64,000 nt of DNA, from the NCBI GenBank assembly GCA_942493145.1, contig OW818679.1, positions 2,356,001 to 2,420,000 on the forward strand, read 5' to 3'. The translations under genes and the position numbers were made by a program. Every line of letters starts with the position of its first letter. Position 1 is the first letter of the stretch. A model generated the notes under the pieces. It was not told the DNA's origin. It searched no databases and saw nothing but the letters and a program-made list of their open reading frames with translations. Below are positions 9,228 to 18,609 of this stretch, piece after piece. This DNA is from ENR-C20 sp942493145 (lineage in GTDB: Bacteria; Bacillota; Clostridia; Acetivibrionales; DTU013).

Positions 9228-11291
9228 TTACTTCTCTTCGGAAGAATCCTCAATCTTTATCAATGCATCTGCGATGGTGTTTGTCAGTTCTTCCTTATGT
9301 TCTGTGGGTTCCGAAGCAGTTTCAGCTACCGCATCGGCTGAAGATCCCTCTTCCGCTCCTGCTTCCCTGACCGGCTGCACAGGATCGATGGGGTTTACAT
9401 CCTTGATACTGAGGCTGATCTTCTTTGTATCAGTATTGAACTCAATGATCTTCGCTTCCACATCGCGGCCTATATCAAGCACATCTCCGGGTTTGGCAAT
9501 CCTGAAATTCGAAATCTGTGATATATGGACAAGGCCGTCAATACCTTTCTCAAGTTCTACGAAAGCGCCAAAAGGCACCAGACGGACGACTTTACCTGTA
9601 ACTATGTCACCAACGGCATATTTCGCTGATGCTTTAACCCATGGATTGTCCTCATTCTTCCTGTAGCCGAGCGAAATCCTCTTCTTTTCCTTGTCAAAAT
9701 CGAGTACCGTCACTTCAATCTTGTCACCAACATTGAGCACTTCGGAAGGATGTTTGATTTTGTTCCATGAAAGCTCTGATACATGTACGAGGCCATCTAT
9801 ACCACCGATATCAACAAATGCGCCGAAATCCATAAGACTTTTTACAACGCCTTCATATATCTTGCCGACTTCGACTGTTCCCCAGAACTCACTTCCTGCC
9901 TTTTCCCTCTCCTCAGCAAGGATGATCCTCTGTGATCCTACTATTTTCCTCTTTTGCTTGTTGAATTCAACAATTCTCAGAGTGAGTGTCTGTTTAAGAT
10001 AATCTGCAAGGTTTTTGACATATCTGTCGCCTATCTGTGAGGCTGGGATGAATACCCTGACGCCTTTTGCGCTGGCAATAAGGCCGCCGTTGGTAACCTC
10101 AACAACCTTTGCCGTTATCGGAGTCTTGTTTTCGAATGCTTCCTCAATAGAATCGATACCTTTGACGGAATCCACCTTCTTTTTGGATAGGAGCACATTT
10201 CCATCACCATCATTAACCCTTATGATGAAAACTTCAATCTCATCGCCGATCTTAAGGCTTGTTTCAGGCTTAAATTCCGGGTCGTCGGTATACTCGCTGA
10301 TAGAAACGATTCCATCGGACTTGTATCCCAGATCCACGAATATCTCCGCGTTGTTATACCCGATAATCCTTCCTTTGACGATGTCACCGCTCCTCAGCGT
10401 TACCAGCGAGCTTTCAAAAGCTTCACTGAAACTCATCTCGTTCTCCTGTTTATTTAATTCATCCATTCTTCCTATTACCTCCTTGATTATCCGGTTCGGT
10501 GTAGATGCTCCGGCTGTAATTCCCAAAGTTTTTATGCTTGATATATCAATCGGCGGCAAGTCACCGAACTTTTCAATTATAAATGTGTTCTTGCAATACT
10601 TTCTGCTTATGTCTGCCAGTTTTTGCGTATTAGAGCTGTTTCTGCTCCCTATGACAAGCATCATGTCGGAAATCTGTGCTATTCTTTGAGCCTCTTCCTG
10701 CCTGCTTGCCGTTGCACTACATATTGTATCAAATCTCGTGACGTTTTTGCATTTTTCTTTTAATTTTTCATTGATTTTTTCCCATTTATCCTTGGTTATA
10801 GTTGTTTGTGCCACTATACAGTAGTTATCCAAATCGTCCGGCAACCCATCCAGAGTGTCGGGCTCGTCCACGATAAAGGCCGAATTACCGCACCAACCAT
10901 TTATCCCAATGACTTCGGGATGCCTGGCATCCCCCGCAATTATTATCCTGTGTCCTTCATCAAACTCCTGCTTGACCAGTCTGTGTATTTTCTTCACATA
11001 TGGACAAGTTGCATCAATTATCTCAATGTTTTTAGATTTCATTCTTTCGTAGTAATCAGGCGCAACTCCATGTGTCCTTATTACTACCTTTGCGGAATCT
11101 TCAGCTTCATTGACATCCTCAATAACCGTGACTCCTTTTTCCTTAAGATCATCCACAACCTGCTCATTATGGATGATTGGGCCCAGTGTATATATTTTAC
11201 TGCTGGTATCCTCTAATAAATTATATACCATATCTACGGCCTTGTTAACACCAAAACAAAACCCGGCCGATTCTGCAAGTAAAATCTTCAC
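9228..11291 (-). CDS. ispH: IspH (HMBPP reductase) fused to S1 RNA-binding domains
   Basis: A 687-residue fusion. Residues 1-280 are IspH/LytB, with AESAGFCFGVNKAV, DATCPYVKK and TAGASTPNRII containing the three cluster-binding cysteines; it makes IPP and DMAPP in the MEP pathway. After a short linker come four S1-type RNA-binding repeats (roughly 300-370, 385-455, 470-545, 555-630) with motifs such as GIVSISEYTDDPEF, DGLVHVSELSW and DGLVHISQISN, then an acidic tail. This fusion is known in Clostridia, where it replaces a separate S1. Translation starts at GTG 11291, overlapping the plsC stop by one base, with GGAGG upstream. Confidence 0.95.
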   Translation of the reverse strand: MKILLAESAGFCFGVNKAVDMVYNLLEDTSSKIYTLGPIIHNEQVVDDLKEKGVTVIEDVNEAEDSAKVVIRTHGVAPDYYERMKSKNIEIIDATCPYVKKIHRLVKQEFDEGHRIIIAGDARHPEVIGINGWCGNSAFIVDEPDTLDGLPDDLDNYCIVAQTTITKDKWEKINEKLKEKCKNVTRFDTICSATASRQEEAQRIAQISDMMLVIGSRNSSNTQKLADISRKYCKNTFIIEKFGDLPPIDISSIKTLGITAGASTPNRIIKEVIGRMDELNKQENEMSFSEAFESSLVTLRSGDIVKGRIIGYNNAEIFVDLGYKSDGIVSISEYTDDPEFKPETSLKIGDEIEVFIIRVNDGDGNVLLSKKKVDSVKGIDSIEEAFENKTPITAKVVEVTNGGLIASAKGVRVFIPASQIGDRYVKNLADYLKQTLTLRIVEFNKQKRKIVGSQRIILAEEREKAGSEFWGTVEVGKIYEGVVKSLMDFGAFVDIGGIDGLVHVSELSWNKIKHPSEVLNVGDKIEVTVLDFDKEKKRISLGYRKNEDNPWVKASAKYAVGDIVTGKVVRLVPFGAFVELEKGIDGLVHISQISNFRIAKPGDVLDIGRDVEAKIIEFNTDTKKISLSIKDVNPIDPVQPVREAGAEEGSSADAVAETASEPTEHKEELTNTIADALIKIEDSSEEK

Positions 11292-11896
11292 TACTGACCT
11301 CCCTTAATGGACACTCCCTCAAGGGAATTGACCCTGTCCATTATGTCATTGCTTATTTGTGTAAGCTCTTCAGCCGTATATTTACTACCATCTTCCTTTA
11401 CGGGGATTGTGAATGGTTTTCCATATACCACCCGTATCCTGCTGAAAATCCTGTGGCTTCCTACAACCAAAGCCGGGATGATCTGAGCCCCCGAATTAAC
11501 AGCAAGCATTGCGGCTCCTGACTTTACCCTCACCTTGGCTGTCTTCACTTTTGCTACCCTGGTCCCTTGTGGGAATATACCCACTATCCTGCCTTCCTGC
11601 AGATGCTTGTATGCAACTTTTATGGAGCCTACATCACCCCTACCCCTTTTTACAGGGAATGCCCCAAGACTTGTGTAAATAATTCGGGAGATCGGGTTTC
11701 TGAAAAGCTCTTCTTTGGCCATCCAGTGTATCCATCTGTCAATCTTATATCCCAGAAAAAACATATCAAGGATTGTCGTATGGGTTGAGCAGAAGATAGC
11801 CGCGCCTTCTTTTGGAATATACTCTTTGTTTATCACTTCAACCCTGTAAAACAAGTTGAAGAATATGGTTGTAATTATTATAGCAAATTTTCTCAT
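11291..11896 (-). CDS. plsC: 1-acyl-glycerol-3-phosphate acyltransferase
   Basis: 201 residues with the acyltransferase HX4D motif (HTTILD near residue 36) and the FPQGTR substrate-binding block, so a PlsC-type enzyme that acylates lysophosphatidic acid at the membrane in phospholipid synthesis. A hydrophobic N-terminal segment serves as membrane anchor. It lies between cmk and ispH-S1 in one operon, a gene order common in Clostridia. The upstream Shine-Dalgarno is weak. Confidence 0.92.
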   Translation of the reverse strand: MRKFAIIITTIFFNLFYRVEVINKEYIPKEGAAIFCSTHTTILDMFFLGYKIDRWIHWMAKEELFRNPISRIIYTSLGAFPVKRGRGDVGSIKVAYKHLQEGRIVGIFPQGTRVAKVKTAKVRVKSGAAMLAVNSGAQIIPALVVGSHRIFSRIRVVYGKPFTIPVKEDGSKYTAEELTQISNDIMDRVNSLEGVSIKGGQ

Positions 11897-11948
11897 CTAT
11901 TATATTAAAACCTTTATACCTTTTCTAAATGTTAGGGGCTTTATGTCT

Positions 11949-12614
11949 CTATACTTCTATGGTAGTTATTATTTTTTCTATGACCTGTTCAATATCCATA
12001 TCAGTGGTGTCAATTTCAATTGCATCCGGTGCCTTGGATAAAGGTGCGAACTCCCTTGTGCTGTCATTTCTGTCCCTGTATTCCATGTCCCTTTTGACTT
12101 CTTCAAATGAAATATCCTGCGATCCCTTACCCAGTAGTTCCTGATAGCGCCTTTTTGCTCTTTCATCAGATGAAGCTGTCAAAAAGAACTTGAATCGTGC
12201 ATTGGGTAGCACATATGTTCCAATATCCCTTCCATCCATTACAACATCCATCTCTTCAGCTATTTCACGCTGCAGCTTGACCATTGCCAGCCTGACAGCA
12301 GGTATGACTGCTATATTGGATGCTCCCAGTGAAACCTCCGGTGTCCTTATATCTTTTGACACATCGGCTCCGTCCAGGAAAATCCTCTGTTCCCCGTTAC
12401 CATGCTCTATCCTGATATCAAGACCGGGAAGCATCGGCTCTACAACTGCCGCATCCCTGGGATCAATTCCTTCCTTAATTGCTTTCAATGCCACAGCACG
12501 GTACATCGCTCCAGTATCCAAATAGATAATCCCAAGTTTTTTAGATATGAACTTGGCTATTGTACTTTTTCCTGCTCCTGCCGGTCCGTCTATGGCTATA
12601 TTTATCCTGGACAT
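11949..12614 (-). CDS. cmk: Cytidylate kinase
   Basis: About 221 residues with a P-loop (DGPAGAGKSTIAK) right at the N-terminus and the DGRDIGTYVLPNA motif of the CMP-binding region, diagnostic for Cmk. It phosphorylates CMP and dCMP. GAGGGG lies 6 nt before the ATG at 12614; an ATG two codons earlier sits directly on this Shine-Dalgarno and is less likely. First member of a cmk-plsC-ispH group. Confidence 0.95.
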   Translation of the reverse strand: MSRINIAIDGPAGAGKSTIAKFISKKLGIIYLDTGAMYRAVALKAIKEGIDPRDAAVVEPMLPGLDIRIEHGNGEQRIFLDGADVSKDIRTPEVSLGASNIAVIPAVRLAMVKLQREIAEEMDVVMDGRDIGTYVLPNARFKFFLTASSDERAKRRYQELLGKGSQDISFEEVKRDMEYRDRNDSTREFAPLSKAPDAIEIDTTDMDIEQVIEKIITTIEV

Positions 12615-12643
12615 ATCCATCCCCTCGTGATTTTAATAAATTC

Positions 12644-13012
12644 TTATGATATTTCTAAATTCAAATCCGGTCTGAGGGATTTTGCTTCCCTAAGGTATAT
12701 ATACTTCAGTTCATTGTTCTTTTTATCGGTGTTAAATGTCAGCAAAACCCTTATACACATCGCCAGACTTCCGGGAACATACATTTCGTTGGTACAGGAT
12801 AGTGCGATATCGGTCCATCCGAGCTGTCTTGCTGCAACTGCAGGGAATACCGCATCCAGGTCATTGGTGGTGGTGAATGAGACACTTATGATGTCTTCTT
12901 TGCCAATGTTGTTTTCTCCCACCATCCTCGCAAGCAGTTCGGAAGTTGATTCCAAAATATCTTCCCGCTTATTTGCATGAACCGTAGTAGCCCCTCTTAC
13001 TGCGCGAACCAT
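12644..13012 (-). CDS. aroH: Monofunctional chorismate mutase (AroH type)
   Basis: About 122 residues matching the trimeric AroH family: VRAVRGATTV at the N-terminus, a GxDDIISVSFTTT-like middle (here KEDIISVSFTTTND), and the MYVPGSLAMCIRVL motif with the active-site Arg near the end. It converts chorismate to prephenate in Phe/Tyr synthesis. The start may instead be the ATG four codons upstream at 13024. Its position just before cmk is common in Clostridia. Confidence 0.92.
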   Translation of the reverse strand: MVRAVRGATTVHANKREDILESTSELLARMVGENNIGKEDIISVSFTTTNDLDAVFPAVAARQLGWTDIALSCTNEMYVPGSLAMCIRVLLTFNTDKKNNELKYIYLREAKSLRPDLNLEIS

Positions 13013-13112
13013 ACTAACCGCCATTTATACGCATTTCCATTCTTTTCATTTTGTGAAGACTCACTTTCATATTATATAGGAATAATTCATTTTGCACAAT
13101 AATGACATTATA

Positions 13113-13586
13113 TCAGGTATCATCAACTGAATGATATATTACGATCCTCCCCAGACTCTTAACACATTTTTCCGTTTGAAAGGCATAGTCAAGGGCACCT
13201 GCTTCCAAATTCCCGGATATAACCTTGACGGTTCCTGAGAATTCACCCGAACTGCTGCTTCCATCCACTTCTATAATGTCTCCCTCCGTTACCTCCAGTT
13301 GAGCGCTTCCATTTTTGAAATCCGCTTTGGTATCTCCATTGACCAACACTTCAATTTCACTATCGGCTTCTTTTCCATCAAGAGTAAGAACTAAAACAGC
13401 CCGTTTGAAAAGATACTCCTCTTTTCCAAGTGGAGTCCCCTCCATGTCGTCCTGCCAGGCGACCACCTCTCTTAATACAGGGCTCAATAGTGCCATTTGG
13501 CTTACAATCATGATGAAAAAGACAATAAAAAATGAGATATATAATAGAAATTCAAATTTTCCTGATTTTGTAGTCAAATTTCGCAT
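13113..13586 (-). CDS. Single-span membrane protein, unknown (DUF4330-like layout)
   Basis: About 157 residues. One strong transmembrane segment lies at the N-terminus (FLLYISFFIVFFIMIVSQMA), followed by an extracellular part of about 120 residues with predicted beta-strands. Small membrane-anchored proteins with this layout occur beside aroH and the HI0933-type flavoprotein in Clostridia, but no firm family is recognised. GGAGG lies 11 nt upstream of the ATG at 13586; the alternative ATG at 13604 is possible. Function unknown. Confidence 0.6.
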   Translation of the reverse strand: MRNLTTKSGKFEFLLYISFFIVFFIMIVSQMALLSPVLREVVAWQDDMEGTPLGKEEYLFKRAVLVLTLDGKEADSEIEVLVNGDTKADFKNGSAQLEVTEGDIIEVDGSSSSGEFSGTVKVISGNLEAGALDYAFQTEKCVKSLGRIVIYHSVDDT

Positions 13587-13651
13587 GGCAGCCACATCCT
13601 CCATTCCTGTCCGGAAGCGACCTTGCTACATTCTGACCGTATGCTGGAAGA

Positions 13652-14881
13652 TCAGCAGTTCATACCCGCAAGGCAGCCTGTCGAAAATGCAATGGTCAGG
13701 TTGAACCCTCCCGTATATGCATCCACATCTATGACCTCCCCTGCAAAATACAACCCCTTAATAAGTTTTGATTCCATCGTAGATGGATTGATTTCATCCG
13801 TTTCAACTCCACCTGCCGTTACGATTGCTTCTTTTAATGACCTGGCGCCGGTAATACTTATCTCAAGGTTTTTAAGCACTTTTGCCAGAGCCTTTCTTTC
13901 CTCCCTTGTTATCTGGTTTACCTGCTTTTCAGACGATATGCCCGACAGCATTATCACCGCAGGTATGAGTTTCTGAGGGAGGAGGTCGTCCAGACAGTTT
14001 TTAAACTGTTTTCTGGAATACTTCGCAAGATCCCGTACTATCCTGTTATCCAGCATTTCCTCATCCAATGCAGGTTTGAGGTCTATAACAAGCTTGATAT
14101 CCTTGTACCCGTAACCCATGATATGCCTGCTGGCACTCAGGATGACAGGACCCGATACACCGAAATGCGTAAAAAGCATTTCACCGAAATCACTGAATAC
14201 CTTTTTGTTTCGTTTATCATACATAGTTATTGCCACATTTTTCAAAGATAAACCCTGCATTTCCATTACCCACTGTTCTTCAGCCAGCAGTGGTATCAGT
14301 GAGGGCTTTAGTGCAGTTACAGTGTGTCCCAGCTTTCTTGCCATAGAATACCCGTCCCCGGTAGATCCTGTCCCCGGATACGAAGCCCCTCCAGTGGCAA
14401 TTATAACAGAATCAAATGGCAGTTCACTGCCGTCCTTTAGAGTAACTCCCGTCACTTTCCCTTCCTTAACAGAAATATCGGAAACTACGCTCCCCAACAT
14501 CAACCTGGCTCCATTACCAGTTGCATACCTGGAAAACACGTCAACCACGTCTTTGGCAGAATCTGAAACCGGAAAGACCCTGCCTCCCCTTTCCACCTTT
14601 GTTTCCAGGCCTCTTTCATTCAGTAGGCTTATAAGGTCATAATTGGAAAAGTTATAAAATGCAGAGTATAAAAAATTCCCGTTGCCGGGAATATTTTCGA
14701 TCAGCCCATTCAAATCTGTGTCATTGGTTATATTGCACCGGCCTTTGCCTGAGATCAAAAGCTTTTTCCCAACCATACCGTTCTTTTCGATAAGGGTAAC
14801 ATCCAGCCCGCGCTCCGCAGCCTTTGCGGCTGCCATCATTCCAGCTGCGCCGGCGCCTATGACCGCAACTCTTTTCTTCAT
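13652..14881 (-). CDS. NAD(P)/FAD-dependent oxidoreductase, HI0933/YhiN family
   Basis: About 409 residues, typical of the HI0933-like flavoproteins. It has an N-terminal FAD-binding GAGAAGMMAA motif, the SGKGRCNITND segment diagnostic of this family, ATGGASYPGTGSTGDGY in the middle, and a C-terminal second dinucleotide motif ending in TGGFNLTIAFSTG. The biological substrate is not known. The ATG at 14881 overlaps the stop codon of the upstream regulator gene by one base (TGATG), so translation is probably coupled. Confidence 0.85.
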   Translation of the reverse strand: MKKRVAVIGAGAAGMMAAAKAAERGLDVTLIEKNGMVGKKLLISGKGRCNITNDTDLNGLIENIPGNGNFLYSAFYNFSNYDLISLLNERGLETKVERGGRVFPVSDSAKDVVDVFSRYATGNGARLMLGSVVSDISVKEGKVTGVTLKDGSELPFDSVIIATGGASYPGTGSTGDGYSMARKLGHTVTALKPSLIPLLAEEQWVMEMQGLSLKNVAITMYDKRNKKVFSDFGEMLFTHFGVSGPVILSASRHIMGYGYKDIKLVIDLKPALDEEMLDNRIVRDLAKYSRKQFKNCLDDLLPQKLIPAVIMLSGISSEKQVNQITREERKALAKVLKNLEISITGARSLKEAIVTAGGVETDEINPSTMESKLIKGLYFAGEVIDVDAYTGGFNLTIAFSTGCLAGMNC

Positions 14882-15780
14882 CAATAATCAACCTTCCTGA
14901 AGGTTTCTATATTATCATACTTCTCATATACCTGGTATTCATCCCAGATTGATTCCAGCTTTTCAAAGGTCGCCGACAGTGATTCCTTCTTTCTCAGTCC
15001 GATTGCCACTATGAGGGCGTTCAAGACACTCAGCGGTGCAACCAGCGAGTCAACGAATGACGCCATATCACTTCTTGCGATGATTGAATGATCGGCAAAA
15101 GCGGATATCGGCGATTCAATGCTGTCTGTTATGGCTATGACCGTTGCGCCCTGTGTCTTAACAAACTGCATGGCTTTAATCGTCCTTTTGGAATATCTCG
15201 GAAAACTTATGCCTATAACTGCATCGCCTTCCGTCGCCCTCAGTATCTGTTCGAACATTTCACTGACGCTGGTGGTATGCACAAGACGCACATTGTCGAA
15301 TATCAGATTGAAGTAAAACCCGAGGAAGCCTGCCAGGGGTGCTGAGCTTCTTACTCCAAGGATGTATATGTTTTTTGCATTTAAAATGCACTCAACTATA
15401 TCGTTGAAGCTGTTCTGATCGATATCCTCAAGTGTAAGCTTAATTTTCTCCATATCCGATTGAAGCACGCTTTTCAATATGTTTCCTTCATTTATCCTGT
15501 TTGAAGACACCTCAATCCTCTGTACCGCAGTGAGTTTGTTTTTAATAAGCTCCTGTAACACCTTCTGCAGTTTAGGGTAGCCTTCATAGCCTAATTCTAT
15601 GGCAAACCTGACAACAGTTGATTCACTGACCCCGACCACCTCGCCCAGTTTTGCTGCAGTCATGAATGCAGCTTTGTCATAATGGCCCAGTATATAGTTT
15701 GCAATCAATTTCTGCCCTTTACTCATTCCCGGAAGATTTTCCTGTATACGCTTGATCATATCCTGTGTTTTTGCTTCCAT
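14881..15780 (-). CDS. MurR/RpiR-family transcriptional regulator
   Basis: 299 residues: an N-terminal HTH_6 domain (about 1-77, with AKLGEVVGVSESTVVRFA as the helix-turn-helix) and a SIS phosphosugar-binding domain (about 120-260, with YILGVRSSAPLAGF and DAVIGISFPRYSKRT). Such proteins sense sugar phosphates and control sugar or amino-sugar catabolism. GGAGG lies 9 nt upstream. No sugar operon is adjacent: downstream is the flavoprotein, and upstream is about 600 bp without genes. Confidence 0.88.
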   Translation of the reverse strand: MEAKTQDMIKRIQENLPGMSKGQKLIANYILGHYDKAAFMTAAKLGEVVGVSESTVVRFAIELGYEGYPKLQKVLQELIKNKLTAVQRIEVSSNRINEGNILKSVLQSDMEKIKLTLEDIDQNSFNDIVECILNAKNIYILGVRSSAPLAGFLGFYFNLIFDNVRLVHTTSVSEMFEQILRATEGDAVIGISFPRYSKRTIKAMQFVKTQGATVIAITDSIESPISAFADHSIIARSDMASFVDSLVAPLSVLNALIVAIGLRKKESLSATFEKLESIWDEYQVYEKYDNIETFRKVDY

Positions 15781-16368
15781 ATTGAAATTCCTCCTTCGTC
15801 AGGTTTCATTTTAAATCTCCTGCATTAACCTTCATTTGATGCGTGATGATTGGAAAAATCCACAATTCTGTAGAGTTCCATTCGAATTATATATTACAAG
15901 AATTGCCTGGGTACCATTTCATTCTACATTTTTGCAAGAAAAAAATCAAGTAGCTGCATAATGGGTAAACCTCTAATACTCCATCGTCGACTTTGACAAG
16001 GAGAACTTATTATAGGGTAATATTTATAAAATCAGGTAATTATTTAGGGGGTATAATAGTGGAAAAGGAAAAAATCATGTCCTATATATTGAAAATAAAT
16101 TTTGTTTTTGACATCTTATAATAAGATATATGATACAGAAAAACATTGTTATTATACAGAAAGAGGATATAGGATTTATTGGAAATTCATTTTGAATGTC
16201 ATTTTTGCAGGATAAAAATCTAAGTTAAGAATCATGGAAATGATGTTTAAGCAGTTACATCTTAATAATCAACGAGTATATATAAATTCCCTGTTCATTT
16301 GAAAATGGCTGAATTGAGGAGCTTTGAGACGCTTTGTAAAAGTTAATATTTTACAAAAAAATTCAAGA
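15781..16368. other. Gene-poor AT-rich stretch
   Basis: No coding region of convincing length. Promoter-like strings occur on the plus strand: TTGACA at 15993-15998, a TATAAT at 16052-16057 and TTGACA at 16108-16113. A 14-codon frame starting at ATG 16077 follows a weak AAAGGAA but is not convincing. A 9-bp inverted repeat (TTTGTAAAA) is at 16333-16357. The minus-strand promoter of the RpiR-type regulator should also lie here but was not resolved. Confidence 0.4.
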
Positions 16369-16421
16369 AGGGACACTTCCTCAGACCGTGAAGCCTTACT
16401 CCCAGCCAGAGAAGTGTCCCT
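16369..16421. repeat. GGGACACTTC palindrome after the broken oadA
   Basis: An 11-bp perfect inverted repeat (AGGGACACTTC and GAAGTGTCCCT) encloses 31 nt. Read on the minus strand it follows the 5S/OadA pseudogene and runs into a T-rich stretch, so it may terminate that operon. Its GGGAC core and form resemble the palindrome at 4428-4466, suggesting the same class of dispersed REP-like element. Confidence 0.55.
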
Positions 16422-16432
16422 CGTCCTTTTTG

Positions 16433-17836
16433 TTACACCGGATACGTCCTGTCCTTGTAATCCACCAAACTGCTGTCTATCTTGTATTTCTCAGCCTGGC
16501 GTTATTTGAAGAAGGTTTCAGCAACCTGCGGGAATAGTGCATATGACAGTACATCCTCATCCTGCTCCATATATTCCGACATTTGTTCCTTGATCTTTTC
16601 AAGTTCAGGTGGAATAAGATCTGCTGGTCTGCAGGTGATCTGTTCCTCATCGCCGAGAATCTTTTTCTTTTATTTCTTCGGAGATTGGAGCCGGTGTCTT
16701 GCCATATTCGCCTTTTACAAGCGCTTTGGTTTCCTTTGGTACCATTTTATATCTTTCACCCGTAATCACATTCATAACAGCCTGTGTACCTACTATCTGG
16801 CTTGTAGGAGTAACAAGTGGCGGATAACCCAAATTCTTCTCTCACTCTTGGTACTTCCTTCAGAACTTCATCGTACTTATCGGACTTTCCTGCCTGCTTG
16901 AGCTGTGAAACGAGATTGGAAAGCATTCCGCCCGGTACCTGATAAATAAGAGCGTTTACATCTACACCCATCATCTTGACATCAAGTAGTCCCGGATGCT
17001 ACATATTTTTCCTTTATTGGTCTGAAATAGTCAGCTATTTCACTTGAGCAGTTCAAGATCATATCCGGTATCATATGGTGTACCTTTAAGGTTGCAACCA
17101 GTGGTTCTGTAGGAGGCTGTGAAGTTCCCATAGCCATTGGAGAAATTGCACAGTCAACTATATCAACACCAGCTTCAATTGCCTTTAGATAAGTCATTGA
17201 AGCCACACCACGCTGGTATAATGGGTATGAATCTGAATCGGAACCTTTATATATTCCTTTATGGCTTTGACAAGCTCATAAGCGGCATATGGCAAGAAGA
17301 AGCCTGCCATATCCTTAATACATATTGAATCTGCGCCCATTTCAACAAGCTTCTTGGCATCTTTCAAAAAATGCTCAAGGCTGTGCACAGGGCTTATTGT
17401 ATAGGAAACAGTACCCTGAGCATGGCCGCCTTCCTTTTTACATGCTTTTATGGCTGTTTCAATGTTTCTGAGATCATTCAGTGCATCAAATATCCTGATA
17501 ATGTCCATACCATTTGCTATTGATTTCTGAACAAAATATTCAACAACATCATCTGCATAATGCTTATAGCCAAGAATATTCTGGCCTCTCAACAGCATCT
17601 GCAGCTTTGTGTTCTTAATTTTGCTTTTGATTTTTCTGAGTCTTTCCCAAGGATCTTCATTGAAAAATCTCAGGCACGAATCAAATGTAGCACCACCCCA
17701 GCATTCCAGTGAATTATATCCTACCTTATCCAGTTTTTCAAGAATCGGGAGCATATCATCAGTCTTTCATCCTTGTTGCAATCAAAGACTGATGAGCATC
17801 CCTGAGAACGGTTTCGGTTATTTTAAATTTACCCAT
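16433..17836 (-). pseudogene. Pyruvate carboxylase subunit B / transcarboxylase 5S subunit (frameshifted)
   Basis: The 5S/OadA carboxyltransferase can be followed through several frames: it starts MGKFKITETVLRDAHQSL, continues through RIFDALNDLRN, GADSICIKDMAG, THYTSG and QVPGGMLSNL, and ends in DYKDRTYPV. Frame changes are seen near 17764 (extra G after AAA), 17211, 16993, 16830 and 16671 (extra G after AAAAA), plus a TAA codon at 16502-16504 in place of a residue. The protein sequence between breaks is well conserved, which fits either very recent decay or local consensus errors. It would transfer carboxyl between carboxybiotin and pyruvate (or oxaloacetate). Confidence 0.85.
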
Positions 17837-17863
17837 ATTATATAAACCTCCGCATAATTTATG

Positions 17864-18274
17864 TTACGACAATGAAACAAGAACATCTCCGGCATTAACA
17901 GATGCGCCGTTTTCTACATTAACACTGACAACTGTTCCATCTGCTGTCGCAACAATTTCATTTTCCATTTTCATTGCTTCAAGTATGAGAAGAACCTGTC
18001 CTTTTTTACAGCATCTCCCGCATTTACATTTGCTTTTAAAATTGTTCCAGGCATTGGAGCAGGTTATTTTAGTTGCTCCTGTCGCTCCTGTCACAGGTGC
18101 TTTTGAGCTTGCCGGAGCAGGTGCTGCACCGGGGGCTGCCGGTGGTGCAGCTGCAGGTGCTGCTGCAGCTGCTGTTCTGCAACAGGTGCTGGCTGGCTAA
18201 AGGTCTGTCCCATCAACTTCTTCAACTTCAACTTCATACTGATTTCCATTTACTTTTATTAAAAATTTTTTCAT
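17864..18274 (-). pseudogene. Biotin carboxyl carrier subunit (1.3S-like; frameshifted)
   Basis: Starts MKKFLIKVNGNQYEVEVEEV behind a GGAGG, passes through an Ala/Pro-rich linker and ends in a biotinyl domain with the EAMKMEN biotinylation motif and GDVLVSLS. The linker is out of frame with the start, an extra base sits near 18057, and one base is missing in an A6 run near 18005, restoring the frame. The linker codes cleanly for Ala/Pro repeats in one frame, so the ancestral sequence is clear. It would carry CO2 as carboxybiotin between the 12S-like and 5S-like subunits on either side. Confidence 0.85.
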
Positions 18275-18333
18275 GATTATATCCTCCTGATTCATTACTA
18301 TGTTATTCATTAAATTGTACTGCAATGTTGATT

Positions 18334-18545
18334 TTAATCATCACTACATCGCATGAGTTTCTGAGTCATTCTGTCAATCCTTCCGTTGCAATATTCCAGG
18401 GGCAGGCGAAGTCTGCGGCAGCCGCTTGATGTTGCTTATGTTTAGCCTTATGCCTCCGGTTTCTTGTATCCATTGCAGCAATTGCCGCAGATATTACAGC
18501 AAGAATTTCATTGTCTATGTTTTCCTATTTTGTTTTAGTTTCCAT
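18334..18545 (-). pseudogene. Small carboxyltransferase subunit (OadG/MmdD-like; broken)
   Basis: Begins METKTK behind GGAGG, then has an in-frame TAG at codon 7, then ENIDNEILAVISAAIAAM, a basic stretch and a PWNIA segment. After a second frame change near 18375 the natural end reads GRIDRMTQKLMRCSDD. The Ile/Ala-rich helix followed by a basic hinge and an SPWxxAGR-like end is seen in the small delta/epsilon-type subunits of methylmalonyl-CoA decarboxylases and transcarboxylases, which stabilise the complex. There is no long membrane segment. Confidence 0.6.
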
Positions 18546-18609
18546 GTGAACCTCCATACTTTCGCACCTTATTGAGAAATGCCACTTTTTTTAAAGCGGG
18601 AAGTTCCCA

